Shown here in pieces: positions 51,846 to 61,276 of a DNA stretch of 64,000 bases. Every line of letters begins with the position of its first letter. Within the stretch, counting starts at the first letter, position 1. The notes beneath the pieces are model-generated. The model was not told the origin of the DNA. It saw only the letters and a list, made by a program, of their open reading frames with translations, and did no database searches. Source of the DNA: Cryobacterium sp. PH31-L1 (lineage in GTDB: Bacteria; Actinomycetota; Actinomycetes; Actinomycetales; Microbacteriaceae); contig NZ_JASISM010000005.1 in assembly GCF_030063145.1 (NCBI RefSeq), forward strand, positions 296,452 to 360,451, given 5' to 3'. A program made the translations under genes and the position numbers.

Positions 51846-53558
51846 TCATCCCACGACGACCACGTCGGCGACGGCCGCGGGCCGCTCCAGTTCATTGACC
51901 CGGACGGCCGCGGTAATCTTCCACTGGCCGGCCACCGGTAGTACGACCACAGCACGGTAGCTGCCCGGCGTGTTCCCAGCCTCCACCGTGGCGGCTAGCG
52001 GGCCAAGACTCAGGTTCGGTTCGGCCACAGTGACCTGCGGTAGATCGAGAGGCACTATCGGCGTTCCGTCAGCATCTGTGATGTCGAAGGTTATGACGTT
52101 GACCCCCGCCGTGCCCGGGCTGAACCGACCGGTCAGGTGGCCGGTGCCAAGGTCGGCGAGCATCGGTGATCCAACCCGGGTGGACGCTGTGGCTGCAGTC
52201 AGGGCCGGCTCAGATTCGCTCGCTCGCGGGTTCTGCAGTGTTAAGGCCGAGGTAAGCCCGATGACCAGCACGATCCCCACCGCTTCCAGCCGGACCGCCA
52301 GCGACAGCCGATGCCAGGCCTGTCCAGTGAAGTCCTCGCGCGTCAGGCGCGGGACCAGGCCGAATCGATTCCACGCTGCAAGTCCGCCGATGACCGCGAC
52401 CAGGGCGAGCTTGGCCAACAGCAGCCGGCCGTAGTCACTCCCGACGAGGGCCGGGACCGAGCCGACCATGACCAGTGCCAGGATGATTCCGGTCAGGCCC
52501 AGCACGATGACGAGACCACCAGCGAGGGCGGAAAACCTGCCCAGGACTCCGGCAGCCTCGGCCGGGTCGCCGTTCCGCCGTCGGGCGCGAGTGAGAAACA
52601 GCACCAGGGCGAGGAGACCACCAAGCCAAACCGCTGCGGTCGCGGCGTGCACCAGGTCGGCGCCCATCACCAACCAGCTCGGTCCGAAGGTTCGGGTGTG
52701 GCCGACCGGCAGCACCGACAGCAGCGCGATCCCAGCGCCGGTGGCCCCTGCCCAGAAACTCTCCCGCCGTTGTAGTCGCACCCGGAGCAGCATCAGCGCC
52801 GTCCCGCAGGAGGCGAGTACCAGGGTCGCTGCCGCCGCCCCGGTCCAGCTCTCGGCGACGACGAACAGATCGAAAAGCTCGCCGAAACCCGACCCGCGCG
52901 CCCGCACCACAGTCAACGGCACGAGTAGAAGGTACGCGCTGAGCGCGATGATTGCGGTTACCCGCGGCAACCGACGACCGGTCGGGGCAGTGCGGACGAT
53001 GAACAGGTCGAAGACGGTGAGACCCACCAGACAGAACAAGCCCAGATAGCCGACGGCGGTCAGTACGCCGTACAAGATATCTACCGGTCTGGTGTCCGTC
53101 CCAACGACACCGGGAAGGGCCGCGTCGGCCTGGCCCACGGCGAAGGAAAGCACCCCGGATTCGGGGTGGGAGTCGTCGGAAATCACCCGCCAGCCGAGCA
53201 CGTAGCTGCCCTCGGCGAGGGCGAACGGCAGGGTGGCCCGAACAGTTTCTCCCTCCAGCTCGACCGGCACAGTTCGATGTCCACCGCTGCCGTCGTAGAG
53301 CTGAAAGCCGTCGGACACCAGGGACACCGGCTCGTCAAAGGTGAGTTTCACCGAGCTTGGCGCACGGTCCAGCACCTCGCCCTCGGCCGGCATCGTGGAC
53401 AACAGTTCGGCGTGCGCCGAGGCTGGGGCCGGCGGCAGGACCAGCGTCAGGGTCAACGCCAGAGTCAGTGCTGCGAACAACACCACGACGAGCAGTTGAA
53501 CCGGACCCCGGGCGTGGTACTTCTGGTTCCGGGTCACGTGGGGCGTCCCTGTCGACAT
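51846..53558 (-). CDS. CopC-CopD fusion copper-resistance protein
   Basis: 570 residues. Signal-like helix, then CopC domain with N-terminal His copper site (SAHAELLSTMPAEGEVLDRA), TFDEPVSLVSDGF and SDDSHPESGVLSFAVG; then eight or so helices of CopD (VDILYGVLTAVGYLGLFCLV, VHAATAAVWLGGLLALVLFL) and a C-terminal outer domain of about 110 residues (GTGHLTGRFSPGTAGVNVIT). Copper uptake or binding at the membrane. ATG 53558, with GAGGAG before it, lies 96 bases after the oxidase gene on the same strand. Confidence 0.9.
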   Translation of the reverse strand: MSTGTPHVTRNQKYHARGPVQLLVVVLFAALTLALTLTLVLPPAPASAHAELLSTMPAEGEVLDRAPSSVKLTFDEPVSLVSDGFQLYDGSGGHRTVPVELEGETVRATLPFALAEGSYVLGWRVISDDSHPESGVLSFAVGQADAALPGVVGTDTRPVDILYGVLTAVGYLGLFCLVGLTVFDLFIVRTAPTGRRLPRVTAIIALSAYLLLVPLTVVRARGSGFGELFDLFVVAESWTGAAAATLVLASCGTALMLLRVRLQRRESFWAGATGAGIALLSVLPVGHTRTFGPSWLVMGADLVHAATAAVWLGGLLALVLFLTRARRRNGDPAEAAGVLGRFSALAGGLVIVLGLTGIILALVMVGSVPALVGSDYGRLLLAKLALVAVIGGLAAWNRFGLVPRLTREDFTGQAWHRLSLAVRLEAVGIVLVIGLTSALTLQNPRASESEPALTAATASTRVGSPMLADLGTGHLTGRFSPGTAGVNVITFDITDADGTPIVPLDLPQVTVAEPNLSLGPLAATVEAGNTPGSYRAVVVLPVAGQWKITAAVRVNELERPAAVADVVVVG

Positions 53559-53654
53559 CGTCGTCTCCTCGTCCAGCGTGAACGTGCCTCTAGGGGGCAA
53601 GACACACCGCCGCCCGGCCCTGAATTCCCGGCGGCGGTGCGCTGTGGGGCGGTG

Positions 53655-56600
53655 CTAGTTGCCCGTCGTGAAATTCCAGGTGACGGGCGCCAGTAGGTTG
53701 CCAGCGGTGTCCTTGATCCCGCTATTGAGAGTGACGGTGTACTGGGTATTTGCCAGCAGGGTGCCGGACGGGTTGAGCGTTGCCACCCTCGTGGTGCTGG
53801 AGTAGCTGACCACGGAGGCGAAGGCAGCACCGGTCGAGGTCCGCTTGATGGTGAAGTTCGCGCTCGCCGCAGCTCTACTCGGCAGACCGGTGACGGCCTC
53901 GCTGAAGGTTGCCGTGATGTTCGCAGTCCGGCTGACCCCGGTGGCGTTGACCCCCGGGGTTCGAGCCGCGACCACTGGGGCGGGGCCGGTAATGAAGGTC
54001 CACGTCTTGGCGGTGAGCTGGTTCCCGACCAGGTCCTTGACCGCGTTGGTCAGGGTCAGGGTGTAGCTGCGGTCACCGACCAGCGGGGCATCCGGTGTCA
54101 ACGTGGCGACTCGGGTGGTGGCGTTGTAGGCCACCTTCGAGGCGATGGTCGTCGCCCCCAGCTTCAGGGTGAAGTTGGGCGTGCTGGCGGCGGTGGCGGG
54201 TAGGCCGGATACGGCCTCGCTGAACGTTGCACTCAACGGGGTCCGCGTCGTGGCAGTTCCCAGACCGATGCCTGTGGCTCCGGCAGCGGGATTGGTCGTC
54301 GTCACGGTGGGGCTGGGCCCGGTGGTGAAACTCCAGCTCGTCGCCGCTACTGAGCCGCCCGACACACTCTTGATGGCCGTGGTCACTGCGAGAGTGTAAG
54401 GCTTGTCAGCGGTGAGTGCCGCTGTCGGGATGAGCGTGGCCGTCCGCGTCGCCGTGCTGTAGGTCACCGTAGCCGGAACGGCCGTGGAGCCCTGCTTCAA
54501 CGTGAACGTGCTGCTGCTGACCCCGGTGACGGCCTCGCTGAACGTGACGGTCGGCCGAACGGATGTCGCTACCCCGTTCGCCCCGGCTGCGGGACTCTGC
54601 GCGGTCAGCTTCGGCGTGGTGGAAGCTGTGAGCACCGGTGCGGACACCGTGTTCCCTGCAGCGTTCCACGCCGTGACCCGGTAGGCGTACTCCCCGGTCC
54701 CCGCAGTGACGTCGGTGTAGGTGGTGACGTTTGCCAGGGTGGTGGCGAACTGCACGTACGCGCCCAGCGTCCCGTTGACTATCGGTGCCCGCTCGATCCT
54801 GTATCCGATCTCGTTCTTCGCGTTACCCCACGTCGTCGGATCGGTGATCGAAACCGGAGTGCCGTCGGTCCAGCTCAGCAGCACGTCGGTCGTGGGTCGG
54901 GTGAAGCTCATCACCGACGCGTCCGGGAGCGTGCGCGGCGCGCTGACCGAGATCGGCCGCATCATGTCCATCTCCTCATGGCTAAGGATGTGGCAGTGCC
55001 ACACGTACTCCCAGCCGAAGTTGGTCATGACGTTGCTGATCGGGTCGATCGGGTCACCGTTGGTATCGGTGTTGTTGAACCCGGCTTCGGACCCGTTCGG
55101 GCCGGTCGTCGAGCCCTTGGCGCCCAGCGGCATCATCGGGTTGAGCGGTCGGATGCTGTCCGGGATTGCGAAGGGCAGTTTCGGGAGTATGGGTCGAACC
55201 GCCACGATCGTGTCCTCGAGTGGACTGACCCGCACGGTGTCCTTCCAACCGAGTTCTGTCGGTTCGGGCGGGATGATGATGTTGTCCCAGGTGACCCGGT
55301 TCAACACCTGCACGTCGTTCAGATGGAAGTGAAGCGGATGCGTGTCCACGCCATTATGGGTGATCTTCCAGATCTGCGTACCGTCGGCATTGGTGGAGAT
55401 CGGCGTCACGTTGAGACTGTTCGTTCCCTTCGTACCGTCCAGCTTCTCCGTGGCGGGGTTCACATAGGGGTAGAGGATGACGTTTTGCAGAAGCGGGGTG
55501 GCTCCAGGCGCCTCCAAACCGATGTTGCCGCTCATCCGGCCCCACTCGTCGAAGTTCGCCGAGTTCATCTCGTCGTGCACGCTCTTGCCCTCGATCGGAA
55601 TGCCGAGCTGGTTGCCCGACAGTGTGTCGAACTTGAACGTGTCTCCTCCCTGCTCCGCGATCCGGGCGAAGCCATCGCACTTGGCGGCGGGGTTCGATGT
55701 CGCGTTGCAAGCTCCGCTGCCGACGAAGCTCGTGCCGTAAGCCTTGTTGTACGCGGCTTGGCCGACCACAATCGGATTCTGGCTGGACTCGAAGACTCCG
55801 GCGGGCTTGCCGGCCGCGTCGGTGTGGTGGTCGAACGCCGCCATCAGCTTGCCCATCTGGTCAGCCGTGGTGTTCGGCCGGTCGAAAGCCAGCGCGGGAG
55901 CCGTGTTCGACACCTTCACTTGCATGACCGATCGGGTGTCGGGCCCGTAGCCGGGCAGGGTCGTGGGCGCACCTGACGGGGCCAGGTCCGGCCCACCGGT
56001 GTAGTAGTCGTAACCGGGGATCCGGCCAGGAAAGGCCGCCGGTGCATCGTTGTAGAGGATGAGAGTCTTCCCCTTGTAGGCGGAGAAGTCGACGATCACA
56101 TCGGCACGTTCGGCCGGCGCGAGCAGCAGCGAGTGCTGGTCGACGTTGCCGACATCGAACCGGGTCGGGTCGGTGATCCACGTCGTCTCGTGGGCGGGGA
56201 CGACTGCCGGGGTTGGCAGGAATCCGCCCTCGTTGCCGATCTGAATCCAGTCGGGGCCTTTGGAACTCTTCGTCGTGTCCGGAGTCGGCACGATTGACGT
56301 GTCGGTCTGCGCGAGAGCTACCTCGCTGGACTTCAAAGCGACCTCAGTGCCGGTAGCGGGATCAGCGACGTACCAAGACAGGTTCCAGAAGCGGTCATCC
56401 GAGCCGTTGAGGATCCGGAACCGATACGACTTCGGTTCCATGGTCGTGGTCGGATACGCGGTGCCGTTGACGACCGGCGTGTCATGGAAGGCCTCCATTC
56501 CCACTGAATTGTTGGGCGTCGAGGGAATCAGTGCCGGCTCGCAGAAGTCAGCCACATTCGGGTCGCAGGTAGGGTCGAAATAGGGGTTGGCCATGGGCGG

Positions 56601-59267
56601 ATACTTGGCGTCCTTGGCCGGCGGCCAGAACCACGGGCCGTAAAACCATCGACCGAATGCGCTCATCCCACTGGGGTCGCCAGGGTTCTGCGCGGGCATG
56701 TAGACGTGTGGCTGCCAGAGGTTACCCTCGCCGCCCCACTTTTTCGGGTCCCAGGTCGGGTCGAGTTGCGCCATCCGCGTTGCACTCGGCACAAACGTCT
56801 TGTCCTGGATGGTGAGCGAGGTGCCCATACCGAGGCCCTCCAGGGCTCCGCCGGGAGCCATCAGCTTCTGCTCGGTGTCGTCGGTGATCATGTATCCGGC
56901 TTCCTCACCGGCGTACACGTTGAGCCGCGTGATTCCCCACGAGTGGTCGTGGTAGAACATCATTCGCGCGCTCTGCTGGTTGGTATAGAAGAAGGTTTCC
57001 GCGCCGGGGCCGGGATCCGGCATGTCCGGCACGTTGCTGACGCTGACACCCTTGGGGTACGCGGTGTTCTCACCGGTCGGCGTGACCCACTGGTGTGGCG
57101 TGCCGTCGCTGATCCAGGGGGTGATGCCGCCGTGCAGGTGCAGAGTCGCGCGGTTCTCTGAATAGCACGTGGTCGGCTTAGGCGTCTGCCCGCACATCGG
57201 GTTGCGCACACCATCGAGGACGCTTCCCTCGTCTTTCGCCATGTCTTCTGGCACCTTGGTGGTGGGGTTGAGCGTCATCATGTCCGGGCCGTCGCCCGAA
57301 CCCATCACCGAGGTGTCGACCGGCAGGAACAGATCGCCATCCACGCCGGTGGGGAGCAGATTGCGGAACAGTACCCGAACGGGCTTGTTCTTCGTCGCGA
57401 TGATCGTCGGGCCGAGGTAGTGCGGCTTGTCCACTCCGGTAAAGCTGATGGGGCTGTCGGGCAGGGTCGGATCGAGGTTTGCATTGGCGAGTGCGACCTT
57501 CTTGCCGGGGACGACACCGGTCGAGAGTTGCACATAACCGCGGAGGAGGGTGGCCGGCAGATCACGGTGAAACTTCATGCGGTACTGCACGACCGCGATC
57601 TCGTAGTAGTCCGTGCCGGGATAGGTCGTGGTGTCGGGCACCGCGACCGGAATGTACTGGCCCAGGTCGTTGGCATTGGCCTCGCCCTCCCCGGGCAGAG
57701 TATCCACGAACTTCTTAATCCCGGGGGTGAGGTAACCGGCTCCAGGGGTGGTGACGACGATGTCGGTGACCGAGCCCTTGACCGCCACCTTGGCGGTGGC
57801 GCTGGCACCCTTGTCAGCAGTGCCCACGCTGTCGGCGATCGTCACGGTCGGGGCAGAGTCATAGCCCGCGCCGCCATCGGTGACGTCGATGCGGGTGACA
57901 CCGATAGTGGCATCAACCTTGGCTTCCTGATCGGGAGCGGTCTTGCTGGCGTCGGTCAGGGTCACCGTCGGCGCAGAGGTGTATCCGCTGCCGGCGTTCG
58001 CAATCTCGACAGCAGTGACGACGCCGTTGGAGTCCATCGTTGCACTGCCGGTGGCCTGCTCGCCGCCGGCGAGATCAGGCTTTGAGATGTTGACCAGCGG
58101 CTGAGCCTGGTAGCCCTTACCGCCGTCGGTCAGCTTCAGGTTGTCGACAGTCCCGCTGGCCTGTGCGTGCGCCTCGGCGCCTGCCGTGGGGTTGCCGCCC
58201 GTCAGTGTCACGACGGGCGAGGTGAACCCGTATCCGGTCTCGTTGACGTCGATGCTGGTGATGACGCCGGTAGCGATCTTGGCAGTGGCCTTCGCTACCG
58301 TGGTTGGGGTGACCCCGGCCGTCGTGATCTTCACGGTGGGCGAGACCGCGTAGCCTGCACCAGGGCTGGTCACGGTGACACCAGAGATAGCGCCCGTTTT
58401 CGGGTCGACCGAGGCTGTCGCTTCGGCGCCGGTGCCCGGGTCCGTGATGGTCGGAGTGACATCGGCTGCGAAAGAGTAGGTGCGGTCGTGGGAGAAGTCC
58501 GGGTAGTTCGACGCTCCGAGCTTGACCGTGCTGTTCGCGGCCGGAGCGATATTGGTGGCGAGTGTCAGGTCACCACTCGCCGGCGTGCTCAGGGTGTCGC
58601 CGTTGGCGGGAACATCGGTGTCCACCGGAACTCCCTGGCCGTAGAAGCCGATCACGTCATCCTTTTGCACTGCCACTGCTGGCATTGAATAGGTCTCGAC
58701 CTCGCCGGTGTTCACGGTCGGCGTGGGCACTTTCAGCTCGTCGCTCGCGAAGACCACGGTGTACTCCCCCATGGTTCCGGTAGGTCGAAGCACCAGGGCG
58801 TGAAAGAGGCTGTCCGCCGATGTGGTCGGGCTTGCTCCGGCGATGCCCTGGTTCCAGGTCTGGAAGTCGTTGAGGGTGCCGGCGGGCAGCTTGGTGTGGT
58901 CGAGAACCACTAACACCGGACCCAACTCACCAGTCGGCTTCGCGTAGTCGGTCGCGTACTTGCGCTCGGTCAGCGGGTTGCCGTATAGCACCGGAGTCGG
59001 GGTGCCGACGCTGATCGTCACCATCGCATCCGCCAAGGTCTGCGGGCTATTGGCCCAGTTGGGGTACGGACCGAAATAGTGTGGCACTTTCGTCTCGTCG
59101 GTGGCGCTTGCCGGCACGGCGGCCTGTGCCGCATCGGGCTGCAAGAACGTGCGTACGGCCACGGGCGCAATACCGCCGATCAGCAGCGCGAGCGCCGCGA
59201 CGGCGGCCGGCCCGGCCAAGCGACGCTTGGGAGCCTGGTGGGCGGGTGGGCGGGCAGATAATTGCAT
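53655..59267 (-). CDS. very large CotA-like multicopper oxidase with added repeat domains
   Basis: 1870 residues; CotA laccase has about 510. Signal peptide, cut near AQA-AVP. Residues about 280-515 hold six copies of a G-x-GY-x-S-A-P-T-V repeat. Copper sites: HLHGGITPWISDG near 709, MFYHDHSWGITRLNVYAGEE near 771, HPLHFHLNDVQVLNR near 1307 and YVWHCHILSHEEMDMMRP near 1422, so all type 1, 2 and 3 ligands are present, with axial Met. After them a fibronectin-III-like domain (about 1465-1560) and three SbsA-type Ig repeats (FTLKQGST..., FTLKLGATT..., FTIKRTSTG...). Exported oxidase of organic or metal substrates. ATG 59267 has AGGGGAA before it; no family match further upstream. Confidence 0.88.
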   Translation of the reverse strand: MQLSARPPAHQAPKRRLAGPAAVAALALLIGGIAPVAVRTFLQPDAAQAAVPASATDETKVPHYFGPYPNWANSPQTLADAMVTISVGTPTPVLYGNPLTERKYATDYAKPTGELGPVLVVLDHTKLPAGTLNDFQTWNQGIAGASPTTSADSLFHALVLRPTGTMGEYTVVFASDELKVPTPTVNTGEVETYSMPAVAVQKDDVIGFYGQGVPVDTDVPANGDTLSTPASGDLTLATNIAPAANSTVKLGASNYPDFSHDRTYSFAADVTPTITDPGTGAEATASVDPKTGAISGVTVTSPGAGYAVSPTVKITTAGVTPTTVAKATAKIATGVITSIDVNETGYGFTSPVVTLTGGNPTAGAEAHAQASGTVDNLKLTDGGKGYQAQPLVNISKPDLAGGEQATGSATMDSNGVVTAVEIANAGSGYTSAPTVTLTDASKTAPDQEAKVDATIGVTRIDVTDGGAGYDSAPTVTIADSVGTADKGASATAKVAVKGSVTDIVVTTPGAGYLTPGIKKFVDTLPGEGEANANDLGQYIPVAVPDTTTYPGTDYYEIAVVQYRMKFHRDLPATLLRGYVQLSTGVVPGKKVALANANLDPTLPDSPISFTGVDKPHYLGPTIIATKNKPVRVLFRNLLPTGVDGDLFLPVDTSVMGSGDGPDMMTLNPTTKVPEDMAKDEGSVLDGVRNPMCGQTPKPTTCYSENRATLHLHGGITPWISDGTPHQWVTPTGENTAYPKGVSVSNVPDMPDPGPGAETFFYTNQQSARMMFYHDHSWGITRLNVYAGEEAGYMITDDTEQKLMAPGGALEGLGMGTSLTIQDKTFVPSATRMAQLDPTWDPKKWGGEGNLWQPHVYMPAQNPGDPSGMSAFGRWFYGPWFWPPAKDAKYPPMANPYFDPTCDPNVADFCEPALIPSTPNNSVGMEAFHDTPVVNGTAYPTTTMEPKSYRFRILNGSDDRFWNLSWYVADPATGTEVALKSSEVALAQTDTSIVPTPDTTKSSKGPDWIQIGNEGGFLPTPAVVPAHETTWITDPTRFDVGNVDQHSLLLAPAERADVIVDFSAYKGKTLILYNDAPAAFPGRIPGYDYYTGGPDLAPSGAPTTLPGYGPDTRSVMQVKVSNTAPALAFDRPNTTADQMGKLMAAFDHHTDAAGKPAGVFESSQNPIVVGQAAYNKAYGTSFVGSGACNATSNPAAKCDGFARIAEQGGDTFKFDTLSGNQLGIPIEGKSVHDEMNSANFDEWGRMSGNIGLEAPGATPLLQNVILYPYVNPATEKLDGTKGTNSLNVTPISTNADGTQIWKITHNGVDTHPLHFHLNDVQVLNRVTWDNIIIPPEPTELGWKDTVRVSPLEDTIVAVRPILPKLPFAIPDSIRPLNPMMPLGAKGSTTGPNGSEAGFNNTDTNGDPIDPISNVMTNFGWEYVWHCHILSHEEMDMMRPISVSAPRTLPDASVMSFTRPTTDVLLSWTDGTPVSITDPTTWGNAKNEIGYRIERAPIVNGTLGAYVQFATTLANVTTYTDVTAGTGEYAYRVTAWNAAGNTVSAPVLTASTTPKLTAQSPAAGANGVATSVRPTVTFSEAVTGVSSSTFTLKQGSTAVPATVTYSTATRTATLIPTAALTADKPYTLAVTTAIKSVSGGSVAATSWSFTTGPSPTVTTTNPAAGATGIGLGTATTRTPLSATFSEAVSGLPATAASTPNFTLKLGATTIASKVAYNATTRVATLTPDAPLVGDRSYTLTLTNAVKDLVGNQLTAKTWTFITGPAPVVAARTPGVNATGVSRTANITATFSEAVTGLPSRAAASANFTIKRTSTGAAFASVVSYSSTTRVATLNPSGTLLANTQYTVTLNSGIKDTAGNLLAPVTWNFTTGN

Positions 59268-59343
59268 GATTCCCCTAACAATCGGAGCATGGGGTTGCTC
59301 TATGGGACGAGGCTGCACTACCGGTGTCCCCGTCGGGCCATTT

Positions 59344-59359
59344 ATGACATAAGTGTCAT
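59344..59359. promoter_or_regulatory. palindrome upstream of the multicopper oxidase
   Basis: ATGACAT-AA-GTGTCAT: seven-base arms with one mismatched pair. A site for the neighbouring response regulator or a CueR/CsoR-type protein is conceivable; not proven. Confidence 0.4.
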
Positions 59360-59418
59360 CTAGCCGGGTGCCATCACCTGAGCCTGCCCAACGCGACCGG
59401 TTTGCGGTCGTGCCCATC

Positions 59419-59447
59419 TCGCTGGTCGAGCCCGTTGAGACCGCCAT
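59419..59447 (-). repeat. dispersed repeat copy R3
   Basis: Reverse strand reads GGCGGTCTCAACGGGCTCGA then CCAGCGA, two changes from R1. Confidence 0.7.
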
Positions 59448-59480
59448 GGCCCACCATGACCGGGCGGCACATCGGTCCCA

Positions 59481-59510
59481 TCCGTTGGTCGAGCCTGTCG
59501 AGACCGCCAT
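59481..59510 (-). repeat. dispersed repeat copy R4
   Basis: Reverse strand reads GGCGGTCTCGACAGGCTCGA then CCAACGGA; the core equals R1. Confidence 0.75.
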
Positions 59511-59564
59511 TGACCAACGCAGGTGGTCTGCGGTCCGGCCGTCCCGGGTCTGGGCGCGCAAAGA

Positions 59565-59603
59565 AGGCGGGCCTCGCGTGCTGTGTGCACGTGGGGCCCG
59601 CCT
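59565..59603 (-). terminator. terminator of the first beta-helix gene
   Basis: AGGCGGGCC ... GGCCCGCCT, nine perfect pairs around a loop with GTGTGCAC. On the minus strand followed by TTCTTTG. Nearly the same hairpin stands after the second beta-helix gene (63774-63815). Confidence 0.8.
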
Positions 59604-59645
59604 GGTTCCTGCGAGGGAATTCTGTGGGGGTTGGCCGGGGTCTGG

Positions 59646-61007
59646 TTAGCCTTTTTTGATGATGACGGTGGTGTTGTCGGTGTAGTAGTTGCGTTGGAAG
59701 TCGATCGGGGTGGTGGTTTTGGCGATCACGGCGCAGTTGGCGACTTTGGTGTCTTTTCCGAATTTGTTGTCTTTGATGATGGTGCCAACGAGGGGGCCGT
59801 AGGCTTTTTCGGCGATGTTGACGGTGCAGGCGCCGTTGTTGGCGTAGTTGTCGGTGAAGCTGAAGTTGGAGACTTTGCCTTGGTCTTGGGTGATTTGCAC
59901 GGCGGCGCTGTGCGAGTCGGTGAGGCGGTTGCCGGTGACTGTGACGTTGTTGCCGATTTGCACCTGGATGGAGTCGTCGTGGCTGGGCGATCCGCCCTGG
60001 TTGGGGTCGTTGAGGTAGTGCATGTTGTTGTGGATCCAGCTTTTCTGGATGAGCACGTTGCTGCCGGTGATGTGGATGCCGTCGATGACGTTGTGGATGT
60101 TCAGGCGGGTGGCGGTGAAGTTGTAGCCGTAGATGCCGTTGGCGTCGGGTGAGGCGACGGTGGGGAACAGTTCGGTGTCGGTGATGACGAGGTTGCTGTA
60201 GCCGCCGAGGTTGTTGATGAGGGCGCCGGGACCGTTCATGGTGCGGCCGCGGATGATGGAGTTTTTGATGGTGACGTTGGCGGCGCTGATCTTGACCAGG
60301 CCGCGCACGTCGAGGCCGTTCAGGACGGTGCCGGGGGTGGTGACGTTGATGTCACCGGTGACGATTTTCAGGCTGGTGCCGGCGGGAACACCGGTGTTGG
60401 TGCCGGTCGGCGTGCCGCTGGTCGGCGCCGCCGGGGCCGGAGCCGGGGCCGGAGCCGGGGCCGGGGCCGGAGCAGGTGCGGGCGTCGGCGCGGGTGCCGG
60501 TGCGGGTGCTGGTGTGGGTGCTGGTGTGGGTGCTGGTGTGGGGGTGGGGACGGTTTTGGCGGTGTAGCCGACGATGGTCATGTCGACGGTGACGTTGGCG
60601 GTGGCGCTGGCGACGGTGATGGTGCCGTCGGATTTGCTGGTGACGGGGACGGTGTAGGTGCGTTCGGGGCCGTCGCCGGTGGGGGCGGTGAAGTAGTAGC
60701 GCTGGGTGTTTTCCGGGCCGACGAGCACTTTGATGTCGGTGCGGGCGGCGGCGGTGGTGTCGAACATGACCTGCACCGAGGCGGCGTCGGCGGGGATGGT
60801 GCCAAGGTCGGTGGTGACTTTGCTGCCGGCCGGGACGGCGACCGAGGTGGTGTTGGTGGCGGCCTGGGCCGGCAGCACGGCGAGGCCGCTGAAGGCGACG
60901 GCGAACGCGCCGGCGGCGGCGATCAGGGCCAGGCGGCGAGAGGGACGGCCGGTGGGAGCGATGGTGGAGCGAACGGCGGAGGTCGAAGCGAAAGCAGTGG
61001 AGGACAT
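59646..61007 (-). CDS. secreted right-handed parallel beta-helix protein, copy 1
   Basis: 453 residues. Signal peptide (LALIAAAGAFAVAFSGLAVL, cut near AQA-ATN), an N-terminal beta domain to about 150, a Pro-Ala-Thr linker of about 45 residues, then a parallel beta-helix: VKISAANVTIKNSIIRGRTM, SNLVITDTELFP, LNIHNVIDGIHITGSNVLIQ, QVQIGNNVTVTGNRLTDSHS, DNKFGKD. Similar folds are polysaccharide lyases or adhesins; no catalytic signature is recognisable. A second copy starts to appear at 63876. Confidence 0.85.
   Translation of the reverse strand: MSSTAFASTSAVRSTIAPTGRPSRRLALIAAAGAFAVAFSGLAVLPAQAATNTTSVAVPAGSKVTTDLGTIPADAASVQVMFDTTAAARTDIKVLVGPENTQRYYFTAPTGDGPERTYTVPVTSKSDGTITVASATANVTVDMTIVGYTAKTVPTPTPAPTPAPTPAPAPAPAPTPAPAPAPAPAPAPAPAPAAPTSGTPTGTNTGVPAGTSLKIVTGDINVTTPGTVLNGLDVRGLVKISAANVTIKNSIIRGRTMNGPGALINNLGGYSNLVITDTELFPTVASPDANGIYGYNFTATRLNIHNVIDGIHITGSNVLIQKSWIHNNMHYLNDPNQGGSPSHDDSIQVQIGNNVTVTGNRLTDSHSAAVQITQDQGKVSNFSFTDNYANNGACTVNIAEKAYGPLVGTIIKDNKFGKDTKVANCAVIAKTTTPIDFQRNYYTDNTTVIIKKG
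60420..60555. repeat. coding tandem repeats of the Pro-Ala linker
   Basis: GGTGCGGGTGCTGGTGTGGG and GGGGCCGGAGCC units repeat many times, encoding the (A/T)P linker on the minus strand. Prone to length changes between strains. Confidence 0.75.
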
Positions 61008-61180
61008 GGGTTCACATTTCGTCTAGTGCACAGATTCGGGGGGTGCGGGTGAGCGGCTGAGAGGGGGCCGCTTCGTCTGAAAATGAGTATTGCCCACTAT
61101 GGGTATTGTCACAATCGAATACGGGTCTTTCTCAGGTTCACCCCCCGTTCAGGGGTAGACGAAAACCCGGAAACGGGCAC

Positions 61181-61219
61181 AAAAAAGCGGCCGGACCTGC
61201 GATAACAGGCCCGACCGCA
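61181..61219 (-). terminator. terminator of the AlkD-like gene
   Basis: On the minus strand GCGGTCGGGCCTG-TTATCG-CAGGTCCGGCCGC, then T6. Strong intrinsic terminator, 57 bases after the stop. Confidence 0.85.
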
Positions 61220-61276
61220 TCCGCTCAACGAATTTGGAGTCTGTGCACGATTCCCATTACGTGCGTGCTGCGGGGG

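Larger units (their letters stand above)
59268..59564. other. promoter region of the oxidase with two dispersed repeats
   Basis: Contains inverted copies of the R1-type repeat (59419 and 59481). AT-poor; an ATGACATAAGTGTCAT palindrome (59344-59359) lies 77 bases before the gene and may be an operator. Confidence 0.5.

Noticed and set aside
59523..60152. 209-codon plus-strand Val/Gly/Asp-rich frame
   Set aside because: Antisense of the beta-helix gene.
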